Of a stretch of 64,000 bases of DNA, positions 1 to 8,224 are shown one piece after another. Positions within the stretch are counted from its first letter, which is position 1. The number at the start of each line of letters is the position of its first letter. Below the pieces are notes generated by a model, which was not told the DNA's origin, searched no databases, and saw only the letters and a program-made list of their open reading frames with translations. Origin of the DNA: Acidobacteriota bacterium (GTDB lineage Bacteria > Acidobacteriota > Blastocatellia > Pyrinomonadales > Pyrinomonadaceae); contig JADKBM010000016.1 in assembly GCA_016715115.1 (NCBI GenBank), positions 1,550,001 through 1,614,000 of the forward strand, in the 5' to 3' direction. A program made the translations under genes and the position numbers.

Positions 1-64
1 AAACTTCTCTGGTTTCCTTGCCGTTGAAGAAATCGATCCAGACGCTTGTATCAACAAATATCAC
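1..64 (-). CDS. VapC-family PIN-domain toxin, N-terminal fragment
   Basis: Only the first 21 or so codons lie in the window; the gene runs off the left edge. The visible start reads (V/M)IFVDTSVWIDFF, the classic PIN-domain opening in which the Asp of FVDTS is the first metal-binding acidic residue. VapC toxins of this family are Mg-dependent ribonucleases. The GTG start overlaps the stop of the upstream antitoxin gene by four bases (GTGA), the usual arrangement of a co-translated toxin-antitoxin pair. The remaining acidic residues cannot be checked here. Confidence 0.8.
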   Translation of the reverse strand, partial: MIFVDTSVWIDFFNGKETREV

Positions 65-255
65 TTGCCCTGCCTCATTCTATCCAGGTTGCCTTCCCAT
101 TGAAGTCGGCCACGGAAAGCCTTGATGCCCTCTTGTTTTTTTAACTTGATCAGAGTCTTAAGTCCCAGCTCAACAGCTTCGCGCTTTGTTTCGAGTCCGG
201 TAGCCTTTAGGGCATCGCTCATTAATTTGTCGTCTATTACAATATTCGTTCGCAT
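61..255 (-). CDS. VapB-family antitoxin
   Basis: A 64-residue protein starting MRTNIVIDDKLMSDALKATG, the ribbon-helix-helix type N-terminus of VapB antitoxins (DUF2191-like), followed by ETKREAVELGLKTLI. The start at 255 is preferred over the longer frame because the family begins at MRTNI(V)IDD and because the extra upstream codons would run through the palindromic operator-like sequence. The C-terminal part would bind and neutralise the PIN toxin encoded immediately downstream with a four-base overlap. Such proteins usually repress their own promoter with the toxin as co-repressor. Confidence 0.85.
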   Translation of the reverse strand: MRTNIVIDDKLMSDALKATGLETKREAVELGLKTLIKLKKQEGIKAFRGRLQWEGNLDRMRQGK

Positions 256-278
256 AGTGTACCTCACAGTCGCCATAC

Positions 279-290
279 ACACTATAGTGT
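279..290. promoter_or_regulatory. Palindrome upstream of vapB, candidate autoregulatory operator
   Basis: ACACTATAGTGT is a perfect 12-bp palindrome 24 bp upstream of the vapB start codon. A flanking word, GCCATACACAC, occurs twice around it (272-282 region and 293-303). Placement and symmetry fit a VapBC operator; binding is inferred. Confidence 0.5.
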
Positions 291-435
291 ATTGCCATAC
301 ACACAACAAGTCGTTGCAGGCAATCGGCCGGGTGCGTGAATTACTTCGTTGGATTCCTTCACCCCAACACCGGCTTCCACGTCCGGGTACATCAGAGTCG
401 TCGACCAGCGAGACGACGACCGCGTCCGCGGCGAG

Positions 436-1839
436 CTACCGCAAAGCTTTCAAGAGTTCTTCGTGGATTCCGCCGAAACCCCCGTTCGACATAATTGCGA
501 CGACATCGCCTACGCGGAGGTCCGGTGCCAGATGCGCGACGATGGCGTCGGCGTCGGGCAATGTCATCGCCGGTTTTCCGGAGGCATCGATCTCGGCGAC
601 GAGCCGGTTGACGTCGAGCACGTCGCCGTAATTCTTCGCGTCCTCGGGATTGAACACTCCGGCGATGATCACCCGGTCGGCGTGTGAAAACGCTTTCTTG
701 TACTGTTCCTCAAACACTGACAGACGCGACGATCGGGATCGTGGTTCGAAGATCGCGATCAGACGGTTGCTGGAATAGCGCTGGCGCAGCGCCTTGAGCG
801 TTTCGTCGACGGCCGTCGGATGATGGGCGAAATCGTCGATGACCGTCACGCCGCGTTCGATTCCACGAACTTCCATCCGGCGTTTCACCGATTTGAACGT
901 ATCGAACGCCTCTTGGATCTTCGCCTGTGAAATGCCCCAGGCATCCGCCGCGATGATCACCGCGAGGCAATTGCGGACATTGAATTCGCCGATCATACTC
1001 GTCGTGAACTCCGCCCAATGCGTACCCTCGCGGTAGACACTGAATTTCGTTCCGTCGTTTGTAAATTCGATGTCGCCGGCGCGCCATTTCGCATCCTCCG
1101 AAAGTCCGAAAGTCTCAACCGTCGTGAAAAGCTTGCCCTTCATTTGACCGAGCACTTCACGGACAACCGGCGAATCGACGCCCGCGATCAGCCGCCCGTT
1201 GCCCGGAACGAGATTCATCAGACGCGAGAACTGCCATTTGATCGCGTCGATATCCTTGTAAATGTCGGCGTGGTCGAATTCGATATTGTTGACGATCGCG
1301 ATCTCCGGGAGATACGACATAAATTTCGGCTTCTTGTCGAAAAACGCCGTGTCGTATTCGTCGCCCTCGATGACAAAGTAATCGCCTTCGGTAACGCGGA
1401 AACTCTGACCGAAATTTTGCACGACGCCGCCGACGAGGAACGTCGGATCGAGTCCGCCGACTTCGCAGACCCAGGTCGCAATGCTCGTCGTCGTCGTTTT
1501 GCCGTGGGTGCCGGCGACGACCAGCGAGCGCCGGCCGCGGATGAACTCTTCGCGGACCGTTTCGGCCTGCGAGCGATACAGCATCTTGCGGTTGAGAACT
1601 TCTTCAAGCTCCGGATTGCCGCGCATAATCGTATTGCCGATGATCGTGACATCCCGCGGAGTTTCGGCATTTTCAGCCTTGTAACCCTGCATTATCTCGA
1701 TTCCGAGTTCCGCAAGCTGCGTCGACATCGGCGGATAGACGTTCTGGTCCGAGCCCGTCACCTTGTGGCCGCGCGATTGCAACATTCCCGCGAGTGACGC
1801 CATCGCGGTCCCGCAAATTCCGATCAAGTGATAATGCAT
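436..1839 (-). CDS. mpl: UDP-N-acetylmuramate:L-alanyl-gamma-D-glutamyl-meso-diaminopimelate ligase
   Basis: 467 residues, full length for Mpl, a cytoplasmic Mur-ligase-family enzyme that attaches recycled murein tripeptide to UDP-MurNAc. The N-terminal Rossmann segment starts HLIGICGTAMASLAG. The ATP P-loop GTHGKTTTT is at about residues 110-118, and the EGDEYDTAFFDKKPKF block near 160 separates Mpl from MurC. DDFAHHPTAV (about 335-344) and FEPRSRSSR (about 365) mark the C-terminal ligase region. It is monocistronic as seen here, 338 bp downstream of the lipoprotein gene on the same strand. A heptad repeat lies just upstream of its ATG and may fall in its leader. The reading as Mpl rather than MurC rests on the DEYDTAFFDK block. 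Confidence 0.93.
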   Translation of the reverse strand: MHYHLIGICGTAMASLAGMLQSRGHKVTGSDQNVYPPMSTQLAELGIEIMQGYKAENAETPRDVTIIGNTIMRGNPELEEVLNRKMLYRSQAETVREEFIRGRRSLVVAGTHGKTTTTSIATWVCEVGGLDPTFLVGGVVQNFGQSFRVTEGDYFVIEGDEYDTAFFDKKPKFMSYLPEIAIVNNIEFDHADIYKDIDAIKWQFSRLMNLVPGNGRLIAGVDSPVVREVLGQMKGKLFTTVETFGLSEDAKWRAGDIEFTNDGTKFSVYREGTHWAEFTTSMIGEFNVRNCLAVIIAADAWGISQAKIQEAFDTFKSVKRRMEVRGIERGVTVIDDFAHHPTAVDETLKALRQRYSSNRLIAIFEPRSRSSRLSVFEEQYKKAFSHADRVIIAGVFNPEDAKNYGDVLDVNRLVAEIDASGKPAMTLPDADAIVAHLAPDLRVGDVVAIMSNGGFGGIHEELLKALR

Positions 1840-1844
1840 CTTTC

Positions 1845-1878
1845 GATTTTGGATTTCTGATTTTGGATTTTGGATTCG
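1845..1878. repeat. Heptanucleotide array of the GGATTTT type
   Basis: About five units with a seven-base period (GATTTTG, GATTTCT, GATTTTG...) end six bases from the mpl start codon, so the array sits in the mpl leader. Closely similar arrays occur at 35.2, 35.8, 44.6, 54.0 and 57.66 kb. Confidence 0.8.
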
Positions 1879-2094
1879 CGAAAACGGTTCGGGGAAACCG
1901 GAGCAGCGAATTCAACGCACTAATTTATCATTTTGAAACAATCGTGAAAAATGCGCGGATGGATAATTTTCCGAATGCGGCGCGTTGTGATTTCGCGCGA
2001 CTTCGGTGACTCGAAAAGTTCACCGGTTTGCCTGACCGTGATCTCGCAATCCCCGATCAGGCCGCGGGAAAGCCGCAAGACGCCGCTCGCGGCC

Positions 2095-2134
2095 AGAAAA
2101 AAAGCAGCCGGGCGCATACCGCCTGGCCGCTTTT
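2095..2134 (-). terminator. Rho-independent terminator of the lipoprotein gene
   Basis: Two 15-base arms (2100-2114 and 2120-2134) form a GC-rich hairpin with a 5-base loop and near-perfect pairing. On the minus strand the stem is followed by seven T (A run at 2097-2103). It lies 44 bp past the lipoprotein stop. The rest of the 1840-2177 gap shows no gene, only the heptad array next to mpl. Confidence 0.8.
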
Positions 2135-2177
2135 CGGGCCCGTTCAACCGGGCTAACCAATTTGAACGAACTCGGGA

Positions 2178-2669
2178 CTACTTGTCGTCTTTCTTCTCGT
2201 CCGAGTCGGCGTCCTTGTCGGCGTCGGTCTTGGATGCCGAAGTGTCCGGCGTCGATGCCGGCGCGCCCTTGACGGTTACGGTTCCGGACTTCGTTTCTAT
2301 CTCTTTTCCGGTTTCGTCGAGCAGAGTGGCGTCAACTTTATAAGTTCCGCCCGCCGGAACGTTGAAAGACAAATATGGAGCCGCGCTGCCGTCGAATTCA
2401 ATTTCCTTCGAAAGCGCCTCTTCACCTTTTTTCTTGCCGGCAACGTCTTCGTACGAAATCTTGAACTTCATTTTGTGTTTGCCCATCGCGCCCGACACCT
2501 CGGTGACGGCAAAGATCTTGTCGCTCATTTCAAACGATGTCGTTGAGGGCGATGCTTTGTCGTTCTTCCCAAAATCGAGTTTTGCAATTTTCGCAGTCGT
2601 AAAGCTGCATCCGGCCGCAAGCGCCACAAAAACGCATACGACGACTAAAATAATTGTTTGGTTTTTCAT
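2178..2669 (-). CDS. Putative lipoprotein of unknown function
   Basis: About 163 residues. A hydrophobic signal (IILVVVCVFVALAAGC) ends in a lipobox, ALAAGC, so the mature protein should start at the lipidated Cys. The middle part (EVSGAMGKHKMKFKISYED ... APYLSFNVPAGGTYKVDATL) looks like a small beta-sandwich. The tail is a charged, low-complexity stretch rich in Asp, Lys and Ser (SKTDADKDADSDEKKDDK). The start at 2669 is preferred over ATG 2681 because GGAG lies about 8 bases before it and translation then begins MKNQT, a normal lipoprotein n-region. No family was recognised. A clear terminator follows the gene. Confidence 0.75.
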   Translation of the reverse strand: MKNQTIILVVVCVFVALAAGCSFTTAKIAKLDFGKNDKASPSTTSFEMSDKIFAVTEVSGAMGKHKMKFKISYEDVAGKKKGEEALSKEIEFDGSAAPYLSFNVPAGGTYKVDATLLDETGKEIETKSGTVTVKGAPASTPDTSASKTDADKDADSDEKKDDK

Positions 2670-2717
2670 TGTTTTCTCCATCTCCTCTCTAAGTTGTTTT
2701 CTCCATCTCCTCTCTAA
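2669..2717 (-). repeat. Tandem duplication of the ribosome-binding region
   Basis: A 24-bp block (2669-2692) is repeated at 2694-2717 with a 25-bp period. Each copy carries, on the minus strand, an AGGAG motif and an ATGGAGAAAAC start. The upstream copy would open a five-codon reading frame, MEKTT-stop (2706-2689), before the real lipoprotein start. Confidence 0.8.
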
Positions 2718-2730
2718 AACGAGTTTTTGT

Positions 2731-4803
2731 CTACTTTCGGGTCAATTCATTTGCCAAATTTTCCGCATCGTACAATTTTCTCAGCGCCTCAAGAATACCG
2801 GCGCTGTGAACGCCGACGGCGCGCGAACCTTCGTCCTCTTCGATGTACCAGTAACGATTCGAGAGTTTCTGAACGTTGCTGTCGAAATTGATCCCGACAA
2901 ATTCGGCCTTGCGGTTGATGATCGGCGAACCTGACATTCCACCGATCGTGTCGGCCGAATAGACGAAATTGAACGGCACCGAAAGATCGAGTTTCGAACG
3001 CCCGTCGCGCCAACGCGCCGGCAGATCGAACGGCACCTTTTCGGCGAAACTCGCCGCGCGATCATAAAGTCCGTAGTAAGTCGTCTTGAACGGCACCAGC
3101 GTCGTGTCTTCATCATAGCCTTTGACACGTCCGTAAGTGATGCGGATGTTAAAGTTAGCGTCCGGCGGAATTGTCCGGCCGTAAACTGCGAAACGGGCCT
3201 TGGCGATCATCTCGCCGTTGCGCGCCTCGACATTCTGTATCTTTTCTTCATTCCAGGCGCGAAGCTGGCGGATGACCGGTTCGACGCGGCGCGCGAGCGT
3301 AACCATTGGATCGGTCGAGGCATCGACCGCCGCCTTTCCGCCTTCGAGCAATGCCTTGCGGAACGCCGGATCCTTTAGCTTCGTTTCGTTTACGGCACGT
3401 TTGACGACTTCCGAAACCTCCGCCTCGCCGATCGCGGCCTTGATGAACGCATCGTTCGGGCCAAGCGTCTTCAAGGCTTCGTTGAGCCACGCAGTCAACG
3501 AGGCTTCTTCGAGTTCCGGATAGATCGGGGCGGTCGATAGAAGGTTGAAGCGAAAACCCTCGAGGCGTGCGTCGCGAAACTCGTCGTAGCGCTTATCGCT
3601 CGGTTTGCCGATCTCGTCGCTGTAACGAACGATCTGCGATGCAATCGTGCCAAGCCGCGACGGCGCGAGATTTGAAAAAGCAAGCCGATTGGCCATCGCC
3701 GGCAACGCGGCATATGCCAACTGGATCTGCGTCCAGGCTGGCGAGTACATACGCATCAGTTCGGGCTTTTTCGCGAGTCCGGCCTTGAGATCCTTTTCTT
3801 CTTTTTCTTTCTTGGCAAACATCCGCGGATTCGTCAGGCCTTCTTGCTGACCCGTCAAACGCTTCAGCGAATTGTTGAAGGAACGGAGTCCGCCCGTCGC
3901 CTGGCGTTTCTGTTCCTCGCCGCGCTTGGCGTAATCTTCGAGAATTCCGCGGCGCAGTTCCCAGATCTTCTTCTGGAGCGGATTGCCGACATCGCGTTGA
4001 TACTTCAGCTGTGCGACCGTCAGAAGACGCGCCGTCGAACCGGGATTGCCGGCGGCGATGACGAAGTCGAGATCGTTCGGGCCGGTTTCAGACCATTTGA
4101 AATAGTTCGGCGTTTTCGCCGGTTTGCCGTTCTCGTAAACGCGCAGAAATGTGACATCGAGGTTGTAGCGCGGAAACGTGAAGTTGTCGTAATCGCCGCC
4201 GAAGAACGCGATCTGTTCTTCAGGCGCGAAAACGAGCCGGACATCGGTGTATTTCTTGAATCGGTAAAGCCAATACTCGCCGCCGCTGTAGAGCGAAATG
4301 ACATCGCTGCGCAGACCGGTTTTTTCGGTCGATTCCTTTTCGATCGCGGCGGTCGCGGTCTTGCGCTGATCGGAAGCTTCCTTGTCGGTCGCGCCTTTCT
4401 TGACCGCGCCCTGGACGCGTTCGGTAACGTTCTCCATCGAGACGAGAACGTTGGCTTCCATATCCGGAGTTTTAAGTTCCTCAGCCTGCGTCCTGGCGTA
4501 GAAGCCGTTTTTGACGAGATCGCGTTCTTTCGTCGAGAGTTTCGTGATCTGACCGCTCGCGACGTGCTGATTCGTGATCAGCAAACCGTCGGGCGAAACA
4601 AAACTCGCCGAACCGCCGTCATTGAGCCGGACGCAAGCGAGCCGGACCATCTCGAGCCATTCGGCCGAAGGCTCGAAGTTGTAACGCTCTTTCCACTGTT
4701 TGAGCGGCGGATTGTCGAAGGTCCACATTCCCTCGTCCGCGCGGGTCAGCGGAACGTTGATCAGAAAACTGAAGAGCAGCAAAAGAATCGAAAACTTCTT
4801 CAT
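2731..4803 (-). CDS. S46-family dipeptidyl-peptidase (DPP7/DPP11-like)
   Basis: 690 residues with a signal peptide ending near LTRADEG, followed by the S46 hallmark DEGMWTFDNPP. S46 enzymes are periplasmic or surface serine exopeptidases that release dipeptides. The chymotrypsin-like triad is visible: His in TNQHV (about residue 80), Asp in FGGDYDNFTFPR (204-206) and Ser in GGMSGSP (about 624). The long insert between Asp and Ser is the helical domain that makes this family an exopeptidase. The length matches the family (about 700). Substrate preference (hydrophobic for DPP7, acidic for DPP11) cannot be set from what I can see. It is divergently transcribed from the esterase gene at 4879. Confidence 0.93.
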   Translation of the reverse strand: MKKFSILLLLFSFLINVPLTRADEGMWTFDNPPLKQWKERYNFEPSAEWLEMVRLACVRLNDGGSASFVSPDGLLITNQHVASGQITKLSTKERDLVKNGFYARTQAEELKTPDMEANVLVSMENVTERVQGAVKKGATDKEASDQRKTATAAIEKESTEKTGLRSDVISLYSGGEYWLYRFKKYTDVRLVFAPEEQIAFFGGDYDNFTFPRYNLDVTFLRVYENGKPAKTPNYFKWSETGPNDLDFVIAAGNPGSTARLLTVAQLKYQRDVGNPLQKKIWELRRGILEDYAKRGEEQKRQATGGLRSFNNSLKRLTGQQEGLTNPRMFAKKEKEEKDLKAGLAKKPELMRMYSPAWTQIQLAYAALPAMANRLAFSNLAPSRLGTIASQIVRYSDEIGKPSDKRYDEFRDARLEGFRFNLLSTAPIYPELEEASLTAWLNEALKTLGPNDAFIKAAIGEAEVSEVVKRAVNETKLKDPAFRKALLEGGKAAVDASTDPMVTLARRVEPVIRQLRAWNEEKIQNVEARNGEMIAKARFAVYGRTIPPDANFNIRITYGRVKGYDEDTTLVPFKTTYYGLYDRAASFAEKVPFDLPARWRDGRSKLDLSVPFNFVYSADTIGGMSGSPIINRKAEFVGINFDSNVQKLSNRYWYIEEDEGSRAVGVHSAGILEALRKLYDAENLANELTRK

Positions 4804-4831
4804 ATGTTTAATTTGTTGAAACTGATTTTTA

Positions 4832-4844
4832 GTGAAAATTTCAC
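4832..4844. promoter_or_regulatory. Short inverted repeat between divergent genes
   Basis: GTGAAA-A-TTTCAC is a 6-bp inverted repeat around one base in the 75-bp space between the divergent S46 peptidase and esterase starts. An operator role is possible, but no regulator is nearby. Confidence 0.3.
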
Positions 4845-4878
4845 CTCTTAATGTAACATTTACCGCGGAGCGTGAAAA

Positions 4879-5778
4879 ATGCGTAGAAACTTAATTGCCG
4901 CCTGTTTTCTGATTCTTTTTACCGCCGGAAATGGAGCCGCGCAGCTTTCCAAACCCGCGCAATGGACAGTCGAGGTTTTTGTCGATTACGGCTTTATCGA
5001 ACCGAACATCACGTATGCGAGGCCCGACGGCGTCGAATTGAAACTGGACGTTTATCGTCCAAAGGTGAAATCGCCGCGGAAGTTGCCGACGCTCGTTTGG
5101 ATTCACGGCGGCGGCTGGCGCGGCGGATCAAAAGAAAGTTACTCGCTGCGCGTCTTGCCCTGGCTCGAATTGGGTTGGAACGTCGTCAATGTCGAGTATC
5201 GGCTGACGGGAGTCGCGCGCGCGCCGGCGGCGGTCGAAGATTGCCGTTGCGCCCTCCGCTGGGTATTTGAGAACGCCGAAAAGTTTTCTTTCGACACCGA
5301 AAAGGTCGTCGTCAGCGGACAATCGGCCGGCGGACATTTGGCTTTGATGACGGGGATGGCGACCGGTGAACGGTCGTTCGACAAAAACTGTCCGGGCCAA
5401 CCGGTCAAAGTCGCGGCGATCGTTAATTGGTTCGGGATCGCGGATGTCGGCGATCTGCTTCAGGGAAAGAACAAAACTGAATTCGCCTCTAACTGGATCG
5501 GTGCCGATCGTTTCGCCGACTCGGAGCTGATCTCTCGCGTATCGCCGCTGTCGTATGTCCGCGCCGGTCTGCCGCCGATCATTTCGATACACGGCGACAA
5601 AGACCCGCTCGTCCCGTACGATCACGCCGTTCGACTGCGCAAACTGCTCGACGAATCGCGCGTTCCGAATCAGCTTTTCACCGTCAAAGGCGGTGATCAC
5701 GGAGACTTTTCGAAAAAGGACAGTTTGAAGGCTTACGAGGCGATACGGAAGTTCTTGCGTAAGCACGGAATCAGTTGA
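4879..5778 (+). CDS. Secreted alpha/beta-hydrolase, esterase/lipase type
   Basis: 299 residues with a signal peptide (LIAACFLILFTAGNGAAQ). The oxyanion-hole motif HGGGW is at residue 76, the nucleophile elbow GQSAGG has Ser about 149, the acid is in HGDKDPLVP (Asp about 242), and the base is in GGDHGDF (His about 274). These motifs place it with the HSL/BD-FAE-like carboxylesterases, which hydrolyse short acyl or aryl esters. Export suggests a periplasmic or extracellular substrate. It is a single gene, divergent from the S46 peptidase and convergent with the GDPD gene. Confidence 0.88.
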   Translation: MRRNLIAACFLILFTAGNGAAQLSKPAQWTVEVFVDYGFIEPNITYARPDGVELKLDVYRPKVKSPRKLPTLVWIHGGGWRGGSKESYSLRVLPWLELGWNVVNVEYRLTGVARAPAAVEDCRCALRWVFENAEKFSFDTEKVVVSGQSAGGHLALMTGMATGERSFDKNCPGQPVKVAAIVNWFGIADVGDLLQGKNKTEFASNWIGADRFADSELISRVSPLSYVRAGLPPIISIHGDKDPLVPYDHAVRLRKLLDESRVPNQLFTVKGGDHGDFSKKDSLKAYEAIRKFLRKHGIS

Positions 5779-5820
5779 TCCCTGATTGCCCGTTCCCGGA
5801 CCTCCGTCGCGCACTTTTTT

Positions 5821-5963
5821 TTCGGAATAGTTGATAGCGGATAGCTTGAAGTTAATGGTCGGGGCGGCGATGAAGTATTGTCGCGCACTTACATCGGATA
5901 TCAGGCCCGTTTTTCGGAATAGATGATAGCGGATAGCTTGAAGTTAATAGTCGGGGCGGCGAT
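5821..5963. repeat. 51-bp direct repeat, two copies
   Basis: Copy 1 is 5821-5871 and copy 2 is 5913-5963; they differ at only two visible positions. Each begins TTCGGAATAG(T/A)TGATAGC and ends TCGGGGCGGCGAT. A shorter word, TCGCGCACTT, precedes copy 1 and also follows it (5881). Copy 2 ends on the first base of the GDPD stop codon. The opening matches the inverted element at 17822-17908. It fills the junction of two convergent genes. Confidence 0.9.
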
Positions 5964-6862
5964 CACTTCCGCAACGAAAGCAGTCGCTCCGGATAATCGG
6001 TCATAATCCCGTCGACCCCGAGATCGATAAGGCGTTTCATTTCGCCGGGATCGTTGATCGTCCAAACGTGAATCTGCAGATTGAGTTTATGAGCTTTTTC
6101 AATGTAATCGGCGGTGACGAAATCAAAGCTCCGAAGTCTCACGGGTGTTTGAATGGCGTTCATCGCCGGGCTGTACGATTCGCCGAGACCCGTTTTTTGA
6201 TAAACGAGAAACTTCGTGACCTCTGAAAAACTGCCGGACGTCGCAACTTCGGGACACGCGGCCCGGAAGTTATCGAGATTCGTCCGGCTCGTCGACGCGA
6301 CGATCACACGTTCCGCCAGACCTCGTTCGCGAACGATCGCGCAGAGTTTCGTCGAAATAGTTTCCGACTCGGGTTTCATTTCGATGTTGAATCGATTGTC
6401 CGGCAGTGCGGCAAAAACCTCTTTCAGCGTTGGAATTCTGACACCTTTGCCGCGCATCGGAAAGGTCGTACCGCCATCAGTCGAGAAATCGAATGCGGCG
6501 TCCAGTTTTTGCGATTGTTCGAGAGTCATCGCGCGGATCTCGCCGTCGCCGTCGGTGGTTCGATTCACTTTGCGGTCGTGGAGGACGACGAGCTCGCCAT
6601 CGGCCGTTTCGTGAACGTCGAGTTCGAGGATATCAACACCGAGTTTTGCCGATTCCTCAAATGCGTAAAGCGTGTTTTCGGGAAACTGGCCGCCTCCGCC
6701 GCGATGCGCGATGACCAATGGACGGTTCGGTTGAGTTCTGAAGAATTCCTTGCCGCTCGCCGGAACGCCGGCTTGAAACGACACATAGCCATAGAGCCCG
6801 CCGAGCCCTAAAGCCGAGAAGCCGAGGAAATAACCAAAGACTCTGAAAACCAAGCCGATCAT
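5963..6862 (-). CDS. Glycerophosphodiester phosphodiesterase
   Basis: 299 residues of the GDPD TIM-barrel family, which hydrolyses glycerophosphodiesters to sn-glycerol 3-phosphate and an alcohol. The catalytic AHRGG (His about 53), PENT (Glu about 63), ELDVH (Glu 80, Asp 82) and VVLHD (His 95) are all visible, as is the C-terminal HVWTIND...GVDGIMTDYP signature. One hydrophobic segment (about residues 5-28) anchors or exports the enzyme. It lies 44 bp downstream of the aminotransferase gene on the same strand and may share its transcript. Confidence 0.93.
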   Translation of the reverse strand: MIGLVFRVFGYFLGFSALGLGGLYGYVSFQAGVPASGKEFFRTQPNRPLVIAHRGGGGQFPENTLYAFEESAKLGVDILELDVHETADGELVVLHDRKVNRTTDGDGEIRAMTLEQSQKLDAAFDFSTDGGTTFPMRGKGVRIPTLKEVFAALPDNRFNIEMKPESETISTKLCAIVRERGLAERVIVASTSRTNLDNFRAACPEVATSGSFSEVTKFLVYQKTGLGESYSPAMNAIQTPVRLRSFDFVTADYIEKAHKLNLQIHVWTINDPGEMKRLIDLGVDGIMTDYPERLLSLRK

Positions 6863-6906
6863 CCTACTCGAGATACGTCGTCAGACGCGAGAAAGTTGGC
6901 GTTAAT

Positions 6907-8082
6907 TTATGACCCCAAAACGGTCCGCAGTTTTTCCATCGCGCCTTCGAGGATCGAATCCTCGCGGGCGATGCAGATGCGCGCGAAAGAATCCCAAGTA
7001 TCCGAATCGGCGAACGCGCTTCCCGGAACCATTCCGACGCCCGCCTTTTCCATCAGCATTTCGTTGAACTTCAACGCGTCGGAGAACTGTTCCGGAATCC
7101 GTGCCCAGAGATAGAAGGAAGAGCCGGAGTCGTAGATATTGAAGCCAAGGTCGGTCAGCGCGCCCGAAACGAATTTGCGCTTCTCCTCGAATTTGTCGCG
7201 GAGTTTGCCGTAATAATCCGCGTCCGCCATCAGAACTTTCGCGAGCGCGGCCTGCAACGGCGTTGCCGGACAAACGTAAACGACGTTCGCGGCATTGTTG
7301 ACCGGCTGGATCAAGCTGCCCGCGCCGTAACAATAGCCGAGACGCCATCCCGAAATGTTCCAGGACTTTGAAAACGAATTGACGGTGATCGTTCGTTCCC
7401 ACATTCCGGGCAGCGTCGCGATCGGCAAATGCGGATTCTCGCCGGCGACGTAATGCTCGTAAACCTCGTCCGAAATGACGAGCAGATCGAGTTCCTGCGC
7501 GACCGACGCGATCGACTCGAGTTCGATCTGCGACATCACTTTGCCCGTCGGATTCGCCGGCGAGCAGACGATGATCGCCTTCAGCGGAAAATCCGCTCGA
7601 TCCTTGAGCTGTTTGCAGCGTGCGAACAGCGCGCCTTTTTCGAATCGCAGTTGGGGGTCAAGCTCGAACGTTTCGGTCTTGCCGCCAAATTCTTCGAGGA
7701 TGCGGCGATGATAAGGATAATAGGGTTCGAAAACGAGCGCCGACTTTCCGCGAAGATAACTCATCGCGATGCCGATCAGCGCGCCGGTGCCGCCGTTGGT
7801 GATCATAACTTCCAACGGCTTCGCATCGACGTCGACCGTGATTCCGTTGTACTGCGCGATCTTCGCGGCGACCGCCTTTCGAAGCGAGGCGTCGCCTTCG
7901 CTGGCGCCGTAATGATTGCGGCTGGCGGCGATGATCTCCGCCGCCTCGCGCGCGAGTTGCGGATCGATCGGCAGTTCCGACTGGCCCTGAACAAGGTTGC
8001 CGCTTGGCGGCACAAGCCGCGTGATGGCACGGATATCCGGTTTGATCTTCTTCGTCTTGGCTTCACTCATATTTTCAAACAT
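6907..8082 (-). CDS. PLP-dependent class I/II aminotransferase
   Basis: 391 residues of fold-type I. The pyridoxal lysine is in SFSKSWNISGWRLGY (Lys about 239, substrate-carboxylate Arg about 247). SPANPTGKV gives the PLP-contacting Asn (about 177) and ISDEVYEHYV the Asp (about 205). This is the aspartate/aromatic-type aminotransferase subgroup I; the amino donor cannot be named. ATG 8082 is used; a second ATG at 8070 would remove four residues, and neither has a clear Shine-Dalgarno. Confidence 0.9.
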   Translation of the reverse strand: MFENMSEAKTKKIKPDIRAITRLVPPSGNLVQGQSELPIDPQLAREAAEIIAASRNHYGASEGDASLRKAVAAKIAQYNGITVDVDAKPLEVMITNGGTGALIGIAMSYLRGKSALVFEPYYPYHRRILEEFGGKTETFELDPQLRFEKGALFARCKQLKDRADFPLKAIIVCSPANPTGKVMSQIELESIASVAQELDLLVISDEVYEHYVAGENPHLPIATLPGMWERTITVNSFSKSWNISGWRLGYCYGAGSLIQPVNNAANVVYVCPATPLQAALAKVLMADADYYGKLRDKFEEKRKFVSGALTDLGFNIYDSGSSFYLWARIPEQFSDALKFNEMLMEKAGVGMVPGSAFADSDTWDSFARICIAREDSILEGAMEKLRTVLGS

Positions 8083-8224
8083 ACCAGTTTTGCTGGGAAA
8101 TTTCTAAAGCAATCATCCACGAAGGGCTCTGAGTCAACACGCAGAATCCCAATGATCCGGTTTTTCGCCCGGCTCTGATCCGGGAGCCATTCGCACGATC
8201 CGTGGTCGATGTTAGAATCAGCGT

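Noticed and set aside
1950..2343. Frames in the mpl-lipoprotein gap
   Set aside because: They run through a terminator hairpin or into the lipoprotein gene antisense; no protein-like composition.
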